DNA of 64,000 bases from Polaribacter sargassicola (GCF_021991835.1 NZ_JAHDAU010000003.1:1-64000); one strand, 5' to 3'; counted from the stretch's first letter, positions 18,417 through 28,252 are shown. Translations and numbers: made by a program. The notes: generated from the letters alone by a model not told the origin.

Positions 18417-20966
18417 TTAACCACATTTAGAAGAGCCACATTCTTGGCAAGTTAAACACCCTTCTTGATAAATTAAATCTGTAGAATTACAATTATCACA
18501 AGTTTGTCCTTTCGCTTTTGTACCATCTTCAACATATCGTTTTAATGCTCTTTGCACTCCATTTTTCCATGTATTAATAGATTCTGAATCTAATTGTAAA
18601 CTTTGTATTAAATCGATAACCTTATTAATTGGCATTCCATGACGCATTGTTCCTGAAATTAGTTTCGCGTAATTCCAAAACTCTGGATTAAATTTATAAG
18701 ATAATCCTTCTATTGTTGTTTTATAACCACGTTTATTTTTGTACTGAAAATCATAACGTCTTTCTCCTAAATTATTTCTATTTTTTATTATTGCTCCTTT
18801 TTCTACCCAACGCGGAATTAAAATACCATCTTCATCATCTGCTAATCCTGTAAAAATTTCATATGGTTTTCCTTCAAACAAACCAACAAAAGCAATCCAT
18901 TTTTCTTTCTGATTTTGAAAACGAACTACATCTGCTTCTAATATAGATGGACGCTTTTTAGGAAAATTAAAACCTAACGTTTTTTCTTCCGCTTTATCAT
19001 CCGAAGAAATTAAAACTCCAGAACGAGATCCATCTCTGTAAACCGTTACTCCTTTACAACCAACTTGCCATGCTTTTAAATATAATTCTCCAACTAAATC
19101 TTCGGTTACATTATTCGGTAAGTTTACAGTTACGCTGATAGAGTGATCTACCCATTTTTGAATTGCACCTTGCATAGTAACTTTACTTAGCCAATCTATA
19201 TCATTAGATGTTGCTTTATAATAAGGAGACTTTTTTACCAATTCATCAATTTCTTTCTGAGAAAAATTTTTATTTGTATCAATTCCATTAACGTCCATCC
19301 ATTGTTTAAAACGATAATGAAAAACAACATATTCTTCCCAAGAATCTCCAACCTCATCTACAAAATCTACACGAACTCCTTTATCATTAGGGTTTACTTT
19401 TTTTCTACGTTTGTAAACTGGCATAAAAACAGGTTCAATTCCAGATGAAGTCTGTGTCATTAAACTTGTAGTACCCGTAGGAGCAATAGTTAATAAAGCT
19501 ATATTTCTGCGTCCATATTCTAACATCTCATAATACAACTTACTATTAGCCTCTTTTAGTCTTAATATAAACGGATTGTTCTTTTCTCTATCTGCATCAA
19601 AAATAGAAAACGCACCTCTTTCTTTTGCTAATTTTACAGAAGCTCTGTAAGTTTCCATAGCTAAAGTTTTATGCACCTCTGTAGAAAATTTATTACCATC
19701 TGCACTTCCGTAACGTATATTTAAAGCTGCTAACATATCTCCTTCTGCAGTAATACCTATTCCTGTTCTTCTACCTTCGTAAGCTTTTTGTCTAATATTT
19801 AACCATAAATTTTTCTCTGTAGATTTTACATTATCTTCTTCTGGATCTGCATCTATTTTTGCTAAAATTGTATCAATCTTCTCTAATTCTAAATCTATAA
19901 TATCATCCATCATTCTTTGAGCTATTACAATATGCTTTTTAAATAATTTAAAATTGAACACGGCTTTGTTTGTAAAAGGTTGTTCTACATAAGAGAATAA
20001 ATTTATCGCTAATAATCTACAAGAATCATATGGACATAAAGGGATTTCTCCACAAGGATTTGTGGACACTGTTTTGTAACCTAAATCTGCATAACAATCT
20101 GGTATAGATTCATTAATGATTGTATCCCAAAATAGAATTCCTGGTTCTGCAGATTTCCATGCATTATGTACTATTTTTTTCCAAATAGCGCTTGCATCTA
20201 CTTCTTTTGTATATAGCGGATTTTTACTAAATGTGGGATATTTTTGTGTGTATTTCTCATTTTTGATAACAGCTTCCATAAAAGCATCATCAATTTTAAC
20301 GGAAACATTTGCACCTGTTACTTTACCTTGTTCTAATTTTGCATCAATAAAATCTTCTGCATCAGGATGATTTACAGAAACCGACAACATTAACGCACCT
20401 CTTCTTCCATCTTGCGCAACTTCTCTTGTTGAATTTGAATAGCGTTCCATAAAAGGTACAATACCTGTTGATGTTAATGCAGAGTTTTTTACAGGGGAAC
20501 CTTTAGGGCGAATGTGCGATAAATCATGCCCAACTCCTCCTCTACGTTTCATTAATTGTACTTGTTCTTGGTCTATTTTCATAATTCCTCCATAAGAATC
20601 AGATTCTCCATTGTTACCAATTACAAAACAATTAGATAAAGAACCTACTTGATAAGGATTTCCTATACCTGCCATAGGGCTTCCTTGAGGAATAATGTAT
20701 TTAAAACCTTTAATTACATCAAAAATTTCGGTTTCAGTCAAAGGATTTTTATACCTCTTTTCTATTCTTGCAATTTCTTTTGCAATTCTTTTATGCATAT
20801 CATCTGGTGAGCTTTCATAAAAATTTCCTTCAGAATCTTTAAGTGCATATTTATTTAGCCAAACAGTAGCAGCTAATTCATCGTTTTTAAAATAGTTTAA
20901 TGAGTCTTTAAGAGCTTTTTCTCTTGTTAAGGTTACTTTTGCAGGTAGTATTTTATTAGAATTCAT
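18417..20966 (-). CDS. nrdJ: Adenosylcobalamin-dependent (class II) ribonucleotide reductase
   Basis: Reduces ribonucleotides to deoxyribonucleotides using a cobalamin-derived thiyl radical, with or without oxygen. At 849 residues it has an N-terminal ATP-cone-like region and the barrel core. The radical Cys is expected at C305 in NPCGEIPLCPYDSC, with C316 and the Cys of SLSNCFVIGNN as the redox pair by analogy with Thermotoga NrdJ. A Cys-rich tail (CDNCNST, CLTCQECG, SSKCG) binds metal or relays electrons in this family. It needs B12, yet I see no cobalamin riboswitch in the 231-base upstream gap. Confidence 0.93.
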   Translation of the reverse strand: MNSNKILPAKVTLTREKALKDSLNYFKNDELAATVWLNKYALKDSEGNFYESSPDDMHKRIAKEIARIEKRYKNPLTETEIFDVIKGFKYIIPQGSPMAGIGNPYQVGSLSNCFVIGNNGESDSYGGIMKIDQEQVQLMKRRGGVGHDLSHIRPKGSPVKNSALTSTGIVPFMERYSNSTREVAQDGRRGALMLSVSVNHPDAEDFIDAKLEQGKVTGANVSVKIDDAFMEAVIKNEKYTQKYPTFSKNPLYTKEVDASAIWKKIVHNAWKSAEPGILFWDTIINESIPDCYADLGYKTVSTNPCGEIPLCPYDSCRLLAINLFSYVEQPFTNKAVFNFKLFKKHIVIAQRMMDDIIDLELEKIDTILAKIDADPEEDNVKSTEKNLWLNIRQKAYEGRRTGIGITAEGDMLAALNIRYGSADGNKFSTEVHKTLAMETYRASVKLAKERGAFSIFDADREKNNPFILRLKEANSKLYYEMLEYGRRNIALLTIAPTGTTSLMTQTSSGIEPVFMPVYKRRKKVNPNDKGVRVDFVDEVGDSWEEYVVFHYRFKQWMDVNGIDTNKNFSQKEIDELVKKSPYYKATSNDIDWLSKVTMQGAIQKWVDHSISVTVNLPNNVTEDLVGELYLKAWQVGCKGVTVYRDGSRSGVLISSDDKAEEKTLGFNFPKKRPSILEADVVRFQNQKEKWIAFVGLFEGKPYEIFTGLADDEDGILIPRWVEKGAIIKNRNNLGERRYDFQYKNKRGYKTTIEGLSYKFNPEFWNYAKLISGTMRHGMPINKVIDLIQSLQLDSESINTWKNGVQRALKRYVEDGTKAKGQTCDNCNSTDLIYQEGCLTCQECGSSKCG

Positions 20967-21139
20967 TGTAATTTATATAGGTAATTAAATTAAATAAGGA
21001 TTCTAAAGTTCTTTAAAAATAGAAGTTTAAAAGATGATAAATGTCATTAAAATTTCACAAACCAAAACTAAAACACTAAAAAACAATTAATTATAATTTT
21101 ATCAACAAAAAAAAGTTAACAAATAATAAGATTATAAAA

Positions 21140-21182
21140 CAAAAAAAGAGACTAGTATTTACAACACTAGTCTCTTAATATT
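21140..21182 (-). terminator. Terminator of the purM/GHMP-kinase operon
   Basis: GAGACTAGT (21148-21156) pairs with ACTAGTCTC (21166-21174); on the minus strand the stem is followed by a T-run (plus-strand A-run 21140-21147). It lies just after the fused kinase gene. Confidence 0.85.
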
Positions 21183-21197
21183 TTTTAAAAAATTGAA

Positions 21198-22352
21198 TTA
21201 CAACTGAGCTTCTTTTCTTCTAATTCTAATTTTCATTGTACCTTCAATTGGCTCTTCTGAAACAAGTATTAAATAACCTGCACCACCTGCTCCTGCTAAT
21301 TTCCATGCAGATGCTTTATTACTATATTTTAAGATTTCCTTTTCAATTTTTTCATTTACCATTTTAGGAAACATCTTAATTTGAGCTTTAAAAGATTTTA
21401 AAAATCCTTTAGAAAAGCTATCAAAATCTTTCTCTTTAATGGCATCCCAAACTTCTTCTGCAGCTGTAGTTAATTCTTTAACATTTTCTGTATTAATATA
21501 AGTTTCAGTTAATAAATCTAAACCTTTTTCTCTTGGCCATAAAGTAACCATACTTATATGCTTTTCTAACCAATTAAGTGTATCTTCATCGTGTACAGAT
21601 TCAAATTTTTCTGGCCAATAAGCATTATTATAATAATGTCTAACCAAACCTGGCATACAAATACCTATTGCATCTTGTGCTCCTGAAATTATTTCGGAAC
21701 CAGGTGTATTTTCAAACTTAAATAAAATTTCGGCTAATTTTTCTGGCTTGTCTATTGGTAAATAATATGGCCAAATTTTCTTTGCGGCATTTCTTGTAGA
21801 TGTAGACATACCACATCTTTCATTATACTCAAAAATTGGTTCTAAAGATAATGTAATTGCCCAACCTGGATTAAATTTGGAAACATACGGTTGATCTATC
21901 CAAGTACCTGCCAAGTCTATTCTATAAGGTAAAGAACAATTGTCTCCAGAACGAATTGCTGTTGTAGATCTTTCTGGTAAATCTGCATCTGGTATTCTGT
22001 TTAAAACATGTAATTCTATACCTAATTCTTTACATAAAGTTTCTTTTTCTGATGTGTAACCGTCTTCATTTACAATAAAATAATCTGGTTTTAACTTTAT
22101 TAGATCTTCTTTAAAATCTAAAATTCCAGAACCTGAGTTTACAAAAGATTTTTTGACATACTTTATGGCATTAATCATATAAATTCTTTCTCTTTCAGAA
22201 TTTATAGTTTTTCTCCCTTTTAAATCATCTACTGTTGCATCAGAACCAATACCTACATATAAGTCTCCATAAGAAGCTGCTTGCTTAAAAAAAGCAACAT
22301 GACCACTATGTAACATATCAAAACATCCCGAAACAAATACTTTCTTTGCCAT
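21198..22352 (-). CDS. Nucleotidyltransferase / GHMP-kinase-like fusion protein
   Basis: A 384-residue protein with two domains. Residues 1-130 form a cytidylyltransferase-like fold with VSGCFDMLHSGH (H15, H18, the HxGH motif) and NSERERIYMINAI (ISxxxR-like). Residues from about 135 look like a GHMP sugar kinase: PYRIDLAGTWIDQP resembles the start of the fucokinase/heptose-kinase domain, GMSTSTRNAA may be the degenerate ATP loop, ISGAQDAIGI follows, and AGAGGAGYLILV is the C-terminal motif. Such a pair would phosphorylate and then nucleotide-activate a sugar. The substrate is unknown. It lies 16 bases after purM and is surely co-transcribed with it. Confidence 0.8.
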   Translation of the reverse strand: MAKKVFVSGCFDMLHSGHVAFFKQAASYGDLYVGIGSDATVDDLKGRKTINSERERIYMINAIKYVKKSFVNSGSGILDFKEDLIKLKPDYFIVNEDGYTSEKETLCKELGIELHVLNRIPDADLPERSTTAIRSGDNCSLPYRIDLAGTWIDQPYVSKFNPGWAITLSLEPIFEYNERCGMSTSTRNAAKKIWPYYLPIDKPEKLAEILFKFENTPGSEIISGAQDAIGICMPGLVRHYYNNAYWPEKFESVHDEDTLNWLEKHISMVTLWPREKGLDLLTETYINTENVKELTTAAEEVWDAIKEKDFDSFSKGFLKSFKAQIKMFPKMVNEKIEKEILKYSNKASAWKLAGAGGAGYLILVSEEPIEGTMKIRIRRKEAQL

Positions 22353-22368
22353 TTATTATTTTTTTTAG

Positions 22369-23547
22369 TTAATACTCAAATATACCAAATTCACTTTTAA
22401 TAGTTAACTTCTTTTTTTCTGATACATCTACTCTACCTATAATTTTGGCATTTACATTAAATGATTTAGAAATTTTAATAATATCTTCTGCAATATCAGA
22501 AGAAACATACATTTCCATTCTATGACCACAATTAAATACTTGATACATTTCTTTCCAATCTGTTTTAGATTGCTCTTGTATTAATTTAAATAATGGTGGA
22601 ATTGGAAACATATTGTCTTTTACAATATGTAAATTATCTATAAAATGTAAAATTTTTGTTTGTGCTCCACCAGAACAATGAATCATTCCATGTACTTTAT
22701 CTGAAGAAAATTTAGACAAGATTTCTTTTATAATTGGTGCATAAGTTCTTGTTGGCGATAAAACTAATTTTCCAGCATCAATTGGTGAATTTTCTACCTC
22801 ATCGGTTAATTTTGTATTTCCAGAATATACTAAATCACTTGGTACAGCATCATCAAAACTTTCTGGATATTTGTCTGCTAAATATTTATGAAAAACATCA
22901 TGTCTTGCAGAAGTTAATCCGTTAGATCCCATTCCTCCATTGTACTCTGTTTCATAAGTTGCTTGCCCAAAAGATTCTAAACCAACAATTACATCACCGG
23001 CTTTTATGTTTGCATTATCAATAACATCGCTTCTTTTCATTCTTGCTGTTACTGTAGAATCTACAATAATTGTACGCACTAAATCTCCAACGTCTGCTGT
23101 TTCTCCTCCTGTTGAATGAATCGTAACACCAAAACCTTTTAAATCTTCAATTAATTCTTCTGTTCCGTTAATAATTGCTGATAAAACTTCTCCTGGAATT
23201 TTACTTTTATTACGACCGATTGTAGAGGATAACATAATATTATCTGTTGCACCAACACACAATAAATCATCAATATTCATAATTAATGCGTCTTGTGCAA
23301 TACCTTTCCATACAGAAATATCTCCTGTCTCTTTCCAATACATATATGCTAAAGAAGATTTTGTTCCCGCTCCGTCTGCATGCATTATTAGGCAATAATC
23401 ATCATCATTGGTTAAATAATCTGGAACAATTTTACAAAATGCTTTTGGAAACAAACCTTTGTCTATATTTTTTATTGCATTGTGTACATCTTCTTTTGAT
23501 GCAGAAACACCTCTTTGCGCGTATCTTTTAGAAACTTCTTGACTCAT
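22369..23547 (-). CDS. purM: Phosphoribosylformylglycinamidine cyclo-ligase (AIR synthetase), Bacteroidota type
   Basis: Closes the imidazole ring in purine synthesis, converting FGAM to AIR with ATP. The 392 residues are longer than the 345 usual in Proteobacteria, as is common in Bacteroidota. The N-terminus YAQRGVSASKEDVHNAI, the HADGAGTKSSLAYMYW motif, MNIDDLLCVGA and STGGETADVGDLVRT match the PurM ATP-binding family. It is the first gene of a two-gene unit with the GHMP-kinase fusion. A -7 box TAAATTTG lies 23 bases upstream. Confidence 0.9.
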   Translation of the reverse strand: MSQEVSKRYAQRGVSASKEDVHNAIKNIDKGLFPKAFCKIVPDYLTNDDDYCLIMHADGAGTKSSLAYMYWKETGDISVWKGIAQDALIMNIDDLLCVGATDNIMLSSTIGRNKSKIPGEVLSAIINGTEELIEDLKGFGVTIHSTGGETADVGDLVRTIIVDSTVTARMKRSDVIDNANIKAGDVIVGLESFGQATYETEYNGGMGSNGLTSARHDVFHKYLADKYPESFDDAVPSDLVYSGNTKLTDEVENSPIDAGKLVLSPTRTYAPIIKEILSKFSSDKVHGMIHCSGGAQTKILHFIDNLHIVKDNMFPIPPLFKLIQEQSKTDWKEMYQVFNCGHRMEMYVSSDIAEDIIKISKSFNVNAKIIGRVDVSEKKKLTIKSEFGIFEY

Positions 23548-23569
23548 ATTCTTATTATGTTGTGTGTTG

Positions 23570-23577
23570 CAAATTTA
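23570..23577 (-). promoter_or_regulatory. Predicted purM promoter
   Basis: On the minus strand TAAATTTG matches TAnnTTTG, with a TTG about 23 bases further upstream. The predicted start of transcription is about 16 bases before the purM ATG. Confidence 0.55.
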
Positions 23578-23649
23578 ACCTTTTGATTAAAAAAACCATT
23601 CAAAAACAAAATGAATTTAGTTTAAAAAAATGCAATAAAATTTTTATTT

Positions 23650-25833
23650 CTATTTTGTAAAAAACAATTCTCTGTATTTAGTTAGTGGCCATAAATTATC
23701 ATCTACCAATGCTTCTAATTGATCGCAGTGATGCCTTATTTTAATTAAAAATGGTTTTACTTTATTACTACAGTGTTCTGCTAGTTTTAAACCAGAATAT
23801 TTTTCTGATTTTATTTTTTCTGTTTCCATCTTAACAACTAGAGCATTAATTTGTGTAATATGATTAGAAATAATCATTATCAATTCTAATTGTTCTTTAG
23901 CTATATTTTTATATTCATCACTAAAAATTTCTTTTAAATTTTTAGTGTTTTCTAATAATGTATTTTGATAAATAATAGCCGTTGGTACAACTTGATTTCT
24001 TGCAATATCTACCAAAACACCTGCTTCTATTAATACCTTTTTTGCATAAGATTCTAAATCAATTTCATAACGAGCTTCTAATTCTACTTTACTCATTACG
24101 TCCATTTTCTCAAACAAAGAAATTGCCTTATTTGAAATTTTTTCTTTTAAAGCTTCTGGTGTTGTTTTAAAGTTACTTAACCCTCTTTTTACTGCTTCTT
24201 TTTGCCAAGAATCGCAATAACTATCACCTTCAAAACGAATAGTTTTAGAGTCTTTTATATATTCTCTAAGAATATTAAAAATAGCTTCGTCTTTTTTTAG
24301 GCCCTTTTTATCTATTAACTCATCAACTTCAATTTTAAACTCTTTTAATTGTTTTGCCACAATGGTGTTTAAAACTGTCATTGGTATTGCACAATTTGTT
24401 AAAGAACCTACAGCTCTAAATTCAAATTTATTTCCCGTAAAGGCAAAAGGTGATGTTCTATTTCTATCTGTATTATCTAGTAAAATTTCTGGAATTTTAC
24501 CAATAATATTCAATTTTAAATCTGTTTTTTCTTGAGGTGATAATTTACCTTTTGTTACATTTTCTAACTCATCTAAAACTGCAGATAATTGATTTCCTAC
24601 AAATACAGACATAATTGTTGATGGAGCTTCATTTGCTCCTAACCTATACTCATTACTTGCTGTTGCAATAGAAGCACTTAAAATTTCTTCGTAATCGCAT
24701 ACTGCTTTAATGGTATTTATAAAAAAAGTAAGAAACTGCAAGTTTTTCATTGGTGTTTTACCAGGACTCAATAAGTTAACACCTTTACTTGTAGATAAAG
24801 ACCAGTTATTGTGCTTACCAGATCCATTAATACCAGAAAATGGTTTTTCATGAAGTAATACTTTAAACTTATGTCTTCTAGACACTTTTTGCATTACATC
24901 CATTAATAAAGAATTATGATCTACTGCTAAATTTGCTTCTTCAAAAATTGGAGCTACTTCAAATTGATTTGGAGCTACCTCATTATGCCTTGTTTTTACA
25001 GGAATCCCTAACAACATACATTCTTGCTCTAAATCTTGCATAAAACTCATTGCCCTTGCAGGGATTGTTCCAAAATAATGATCATCTAATTGTTGCCCCT
25101 TTGCAGGCAAACTTCCTAACAAAGTTCTTCCTGTTAGTTGTAAATCTGGTCTTGCTAAAATTAAAGCATCATCAATTAAAAAAAATTCTTGCTCCCAACC
25201 AAGCGTTGCTATTACTTTATTGGCATTTTTATCAAAATATTTACAAACAGCCGTTGCATATGTATCTATTGCTTGCAAAGCTCTTAACAAAGGAGTTTTA
25301 TTATCTAAAGCTTCACCTGTATAAGCAACAAAAATTGTTGGAATACAAAGTGTTGTTTCGTAAATAAAAGCTGGTGAAGTTGGATCCCAAGCAGTATAAC
25401 CTCTTGCTTCAAAAGTATTCCTTATTCCACCATTAGGAAAACTAGATGCATCTGGTTCTTGTTGTACCAATTGTTCTCCATCAAACTTTTCCATTGCCAA
25501 ACTACCATTTATAGACTCAAAGAAAGCATCATGTTTTTCTGCCGTTGCACCTGTTAAAGGTTGAAACCAATGTGTGTAATGTGTGGCTCCTTTAGAAATA
25601 GCCCAATCTTTCATACTTACAGCAACTTGGTCTGCAATTTTTCTATCTATTTTAGTACCTAAATCTATGGCATTCATTACACTTTCATAAGCAGAACGTG
25701 TAAGGTACTGTTGCATAGCATGTTTATTAAATACATTCTGTCCGAAAAGAGTGGATCTTTTATCCTTTTGAATCACTTTTATTGGTTTTCTATTAAGTGT
25801 TTCTTGTAGTAAACTAAATCTAATCCTTGACAT
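23650..25833 (-). CDS. glnN: Type III glutamine synthetase
   Basis: Assimilates ammonium by making glutamine from glutamate and ATP. At 727 residues it belongs to the large GSIII family of Bacteroidota and cyanobacteria. Landmarks are GWEQEFFLIDDALILARPDL, LDDHYFGTIP, RHNEVAPNQFEVAP, INGSGKHNNWSLST (ATP-binding region), SNEYRLGANEAP and NRTSPFAFTGNKFEFRA. It is transcribed divergently from a second glutamine synthetase of a different family, with 166 bases between them. Confidence 0.95.
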   Translation of the reverse strand: MSRIRFSLLQETLNRKPIKVIQKDKRSTLFGQNVFNKHAMQQYLTRSAYESVMNAIDLGTKIDRKIADQVAVSMKDWAISKGATHYTHWFQPLTGATAEKHDAFFESINGSLAMEKFDGEQLVQQEPDASSFPNGGIRNTFEARGYTAWDPTSPAFIYETTLCIPTIFVAYTGEALDNKTPLLRALQAIDTYATAVCKYFDKNANKVIATLGWEQEFFLIDDALILARPDLQLTGRTLLGSLPAKGQQLDDHYFGTIPARAMSFMQDLEQECMLLGIPVKTRHNEVAPNQFEVAPIFEEANLAVDHNSLLMDVMQKVSRRHKFKVLLHEKPFSGINGSGKHNNWSLSTSKGVNLLSPGKTPMKNLQFLTFFINTIKAVCDYEEILSASIATASNEYRLGANEAPSTIMSVFVGNQLSAVLDELENVTKGKLSPQEKTDLKLNIIGKIPEILLDNTDRNRTSPFAFTGNKFEFRAVGSLTNCAIPMTVLNTIVAKQLKEFKIEVDELIDKKGLKKDEAIFNILREYIKDSKTIRFEGDSYCDSWQKEAVKRGLSNFKTTPEALKEKISNKAISLFEKMDVMSKVELEARYEIDLESYAKKVLIEAGVLVDIARNQVVPTAIIYQNTLLENTKNLKEIFSDEYKNIAKEQLELIMIISNHITQINALVVKMETEKIKSEKYSGLKLAEHCSNKVKPFLIKIRHHCDQLEALVDDNLWPLTKYRELFFTK

Positions 25834-25868
25834 ATTAGTAATATTTTCTTTTTTTTTTTAATTTTAAA

Positions 25869-25876
25869 CAAATATA
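25869..25876 (-). promoter_or_regulatory. Predicted glnN promoter
   Basis: The minus strand reads TATATTTG, a perfect -7 box, 36 bases before the glnN ATG. No clear -33 TTG is visible. Confidence 0.5.
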
Positions 25877-25939
25877 CCCTTTCAAAATTAGGGATAAAAT
25901 TATTTTTTAAGATTTTTAAACATTTAACCCCTCAATTTT

Positions 25940-25969
25940 TTGATATCTTCATAAAAAAATCCATTTTTG
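25940..25969 (+). promoter_or_regulatory. Predicted promoter of the GSII gene
   Basis: TTG at 25940-25942 and CATTTTTG at 25962-25969 (one mismatch to TAnnTTTG) are 19 bases apart. The box lies 31 bases before the ATG at 26000, back to back with the glnN promoter. Confidence 0.4.
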
Positions 25970-25999
25970 TAAAAGAAACATCACATAAACAATAATATT

Positions 26000-27022
26000 A
26001 TGGCAAAAATTAAATTAGAATACATTTGGTTAGATGGATATTATCCTACTCAAAACTTGAGAAGTAAAACCAAAGTAGAAGAGCATGAAGACTTTAAAGG
26101 GACTATTGAAGAATTAGGAATGTGGTCTTTTGATGGTTCATCTACTAAACAAGCATCAGGAGGTTCTTCTGACTGTTTATTAAAACCTGTTGCAATCTAC
26201 CCAGACCCTGCAAGAATTAATGGTTACTTAGTAATGACAGAAGTTTTAAACGCAGATGGTACTCCTCACGTTTCTAATGGTAGAGCTACTATTGATGATG
26301 ATGATAATGATTTCTGGTTTGGTTTTGAACAAGAATACTTTATTATGGACAAAACTACTCAGTTACCTTTAGGTTTCCCTGTTGGTGGTTATCCTGCTCC
26401 ACAAGGTATGTACTACTGTTCTGTAGGTGGTAAAAATACTCATGGTAGAGCTTTAGTTGAAGAGCATGCTGACTTATGTATTGATGCTGGTTTAAACTTT
26501 GAAGGTATTAACCAAGAGGTTGCTTCTGGACAATGGGAATTTCAATTATTTGCAAAAGGAGCTAAAAAAGCCGGAGATGAAATTTGGGTTGCTCGTTACT
26601 TATTAGACAGATTAACTGAAAAATATGGTTACTACATTGATTATCACCCAAAACCATTAGGTAAAGATATGGACTGGAATGGTTCTGGTATGCATGCAAA
26701 CTTCTCTAACTCTGTTTTAAGAACTTGTGGTTCTGAAGAGACTTATGGAAAAATTTGTGAAGCTTTTAGACCTGTAGTAGATGAGCACATTGCTGTTTAT
26801 GGTGAGTTTAACGACCAACGTTTAACTGGTTTACATGAAACTGCTGCTATTACTGATTTCTCTTGGGGAGTTTCTGATAGAGGTGCATCTATCCGTATTC
26901 CTATTATTGCAGTAGAAAAAGGTTGGAAAGGTTGGTTAGAAGATAGAAGACCAGCTTCTAACGGAGATCCTTATAAAATTGCTGGTAGAATTATTAAAAC
27001 TGTTAAATCAGCAAACATATAA
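26000..27022 (+). CDS. Type II glutamine synthetase
   Basis: A 340-residue enzyme of the GSII family, the short decameric form typical of eukaryotes and found in some bacteria including flavobacteria. Landmarks are WSFDGSSTKQA (the DGSST motif), LKPVAIYPDP, WFGFEQEYFIMD, GINQEVASGQWEFQ (with the catalytic Glu region), WNGSGMHANFS and RGASIRIP. It makes glutamine like its divergent neighbour glnN but is unrelated in size and architecture. The codon choice looks optimised, suggesting high expression. It ends before a strong terminator. Confidence 0.94.
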   Translation: MAKIKLEYIWLDGYYPTQNLRSKTKVEEHEDFKGTIEELGMWSFDGSSTKQASGGSSDCLLKPVAIYPDPARINGYLVMTEVLNADGTPHVSNGRATIDDDDNDFWFGFEQEYFIMDKTTQLPLGFPVGGYPAPQGMYYCSVGGKNTHGRALVEEHADLCIDAGLNFEGINQEVASGQWEFQLFAKGAKKAGDEIWVARYLLDRLTEKYGYYIDYHPKPLGKDMDWNGSGMHANFSNSVLRTCGSEETYGKICEAFRPVVDEHIAVYGEFNDQRLTGLHETAAITDFSWGVSDRGASIRIPIIAVEKGWKGWLEDRRPASNGDPYKIAGRIIKTVKSANI

Positions 27023-27044
27023 TTTTACACAATTATTAATAAAA

Positions 27045-27081
27045 TTAAAAAACACTTACATTATTGTAAGTGTTTTTTTTG
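27045..27081 (+). terminator. Terminator of the GSII gene
   Basis: AACACTTACA (27051-27060) pairs with TGTAAGTGTT (27065-27074) around TTAT, followed by a T-run. Confidence 0.92.
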
Positions 27082-27265
27082 TGAATTATTATTTTCGGAT
27101 TAGTCTTATCAGAATAGAAATTACAGAACACAACATTCTTATTATCCTATAATATTTCAACAATAAGCATTTTAATAAAATTCTAACTAAATTTTAATTA
27201 AAAATAATACTTTACAGAAAAAGGAAGTAAACTTTTAAAGAAATACATTCAGTGAAGTCAATTTG

Positions 27266-28216
27266 TTAAATGGTTGTTTTAAAAACTAAATAAATAAAAG
27301 CACCATAAGCTAAAAATAGAAACAAACCTTTTAATCTATTTAACTCATATTTTTTAGGGATGAAAACTAACGGTATTAAAATTGCCGCAAAACCAAGCAT
27401 CCAAAAAATATCTCTTGATAATATTTGAGGTTCTGTTACAGGTATTTCTTTAATTATAGCCGTAACACCTAAAACTGAAGCAATATTAAAAACATTAGAA
27501 CCTATTAAATTACCCAAAGAAATAGCTTTTTCTCCCTTTATTGCTGCAATTACAGAGGCTGCAAGTTCTGGTACACTTGTACCGATTGCAATCATAGTAA
27601 TAGATATTACACCTTCACTAACCCCCATGTTTTGGGCAATATCTTTTGCTCCATTAACCAAAAACTCTGAACCAAAATAAAGAGCAACACCCCCAATTAT
27701 TAACCAAAAAAATATTTTTGCATAACCAACTTCAGCAAGAGCATCATCTAACTCTTCTACATTAACTTCTTCTTTTTTTGCGCTTTTTATCAATACCAAT
27801 AAAAAAACAATTAAACCAATAAAAAGTATTATTCCTTCTAATTGCGTTAATAAGTTATCGTTTTTTAAAAAATAATATAATACTACAGAAAAAAGCATCA
27901 TTACAGGCCAATTTAGCTTATAAAAATCTTTACTTACAGCTATGGGACCAATTATTGCAGTAACTCCTAAAACTAAACCTATATTAGCTATATTAGAACC
28001 TATAACATTATTTATTGCTATTGCCGGCGAACCATCTATTGCTGCTTGTAAACTAACTAACAATTCTGGTGCAGAAGTAGCAAAAGATACAACTGTCATA
28101 CCAATAACCATTTTTGATATGTTAAATTTAAAAGACAGTCCTATAGAAGATCTAACTAAAAACTCTCCACCAACAACAAGCAGTGTTAAACCAATAATAA
28201 CGTAAAAAAAACTCAT
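27266..28216 (-). CDS. Calcium/sodium antiporter (CaCA family)
   Basis: An inner-membrane cation/Ca2+ exchanger of about 316 residues with ten predicted helices in two homologous halves. The alpha-repeats are VIGMTVVSFATSAPELLVSL and TMIAIGTSVPELAASVIAAI, each followed by an N-x-IGSN motif (NNVIGSNIANIG, GNLIGSNVFNIA). ATG 28216 (MSFFYVIIGLTLL) is preferred over an upstream GTG at 28252, because a candidate promoter (TATCTTCG, 28233-28240 minus) overlaps the longer reading and the first 12 residues do not fit the family. A Lys/Glu-rich loop near 150-170 separates the halves. Confidence 0.93.
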   Translation of the reverse strand: MSFFYVIIGLTLLVVGGEFLVRSSIGLSFKFNISKMVIGMTVVSFATSAPELLVSLQAAIDGSPAIAINNVIGSNIANIGLVLGVTAIIGPIAVSKDFYKLNWPVMMLFSVVLYYFLKNDNLLTQLEGIILFIGLIVFLLVLIKSAKKEEVNVEELDDALAEVGYAKIFFWLIIGGVALYFGSEFLVNGAKDIAQNMGVSEGVISITMIAIGTSVPELAASVIAAIKGEKAISLGNLIGSNVFNIASVLGVTAIIKEIPVTEPQILSRDIFWMLGFAAILIPLVFIPKKYELNRLKGLFLFLAYGAFIYLVFKTTI

Positions 28217-28252
28217 GTATTTTATTTTTTGACGAAGATACATTTTTATCAC

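Noticed and set aside
20967-21197. Possible cobalamin riboswitch before the B12-dependent nrdJ
   Set aside because: I searched the 231-base gap on the minus strand for a B12 box and for a structured leader and saw neither.
25050-25367. 105-codon plus-strand ORF over glnN
   Set aside because: Antisense shadow of GSIII; Leu/Gln-rich with no recognisable features.
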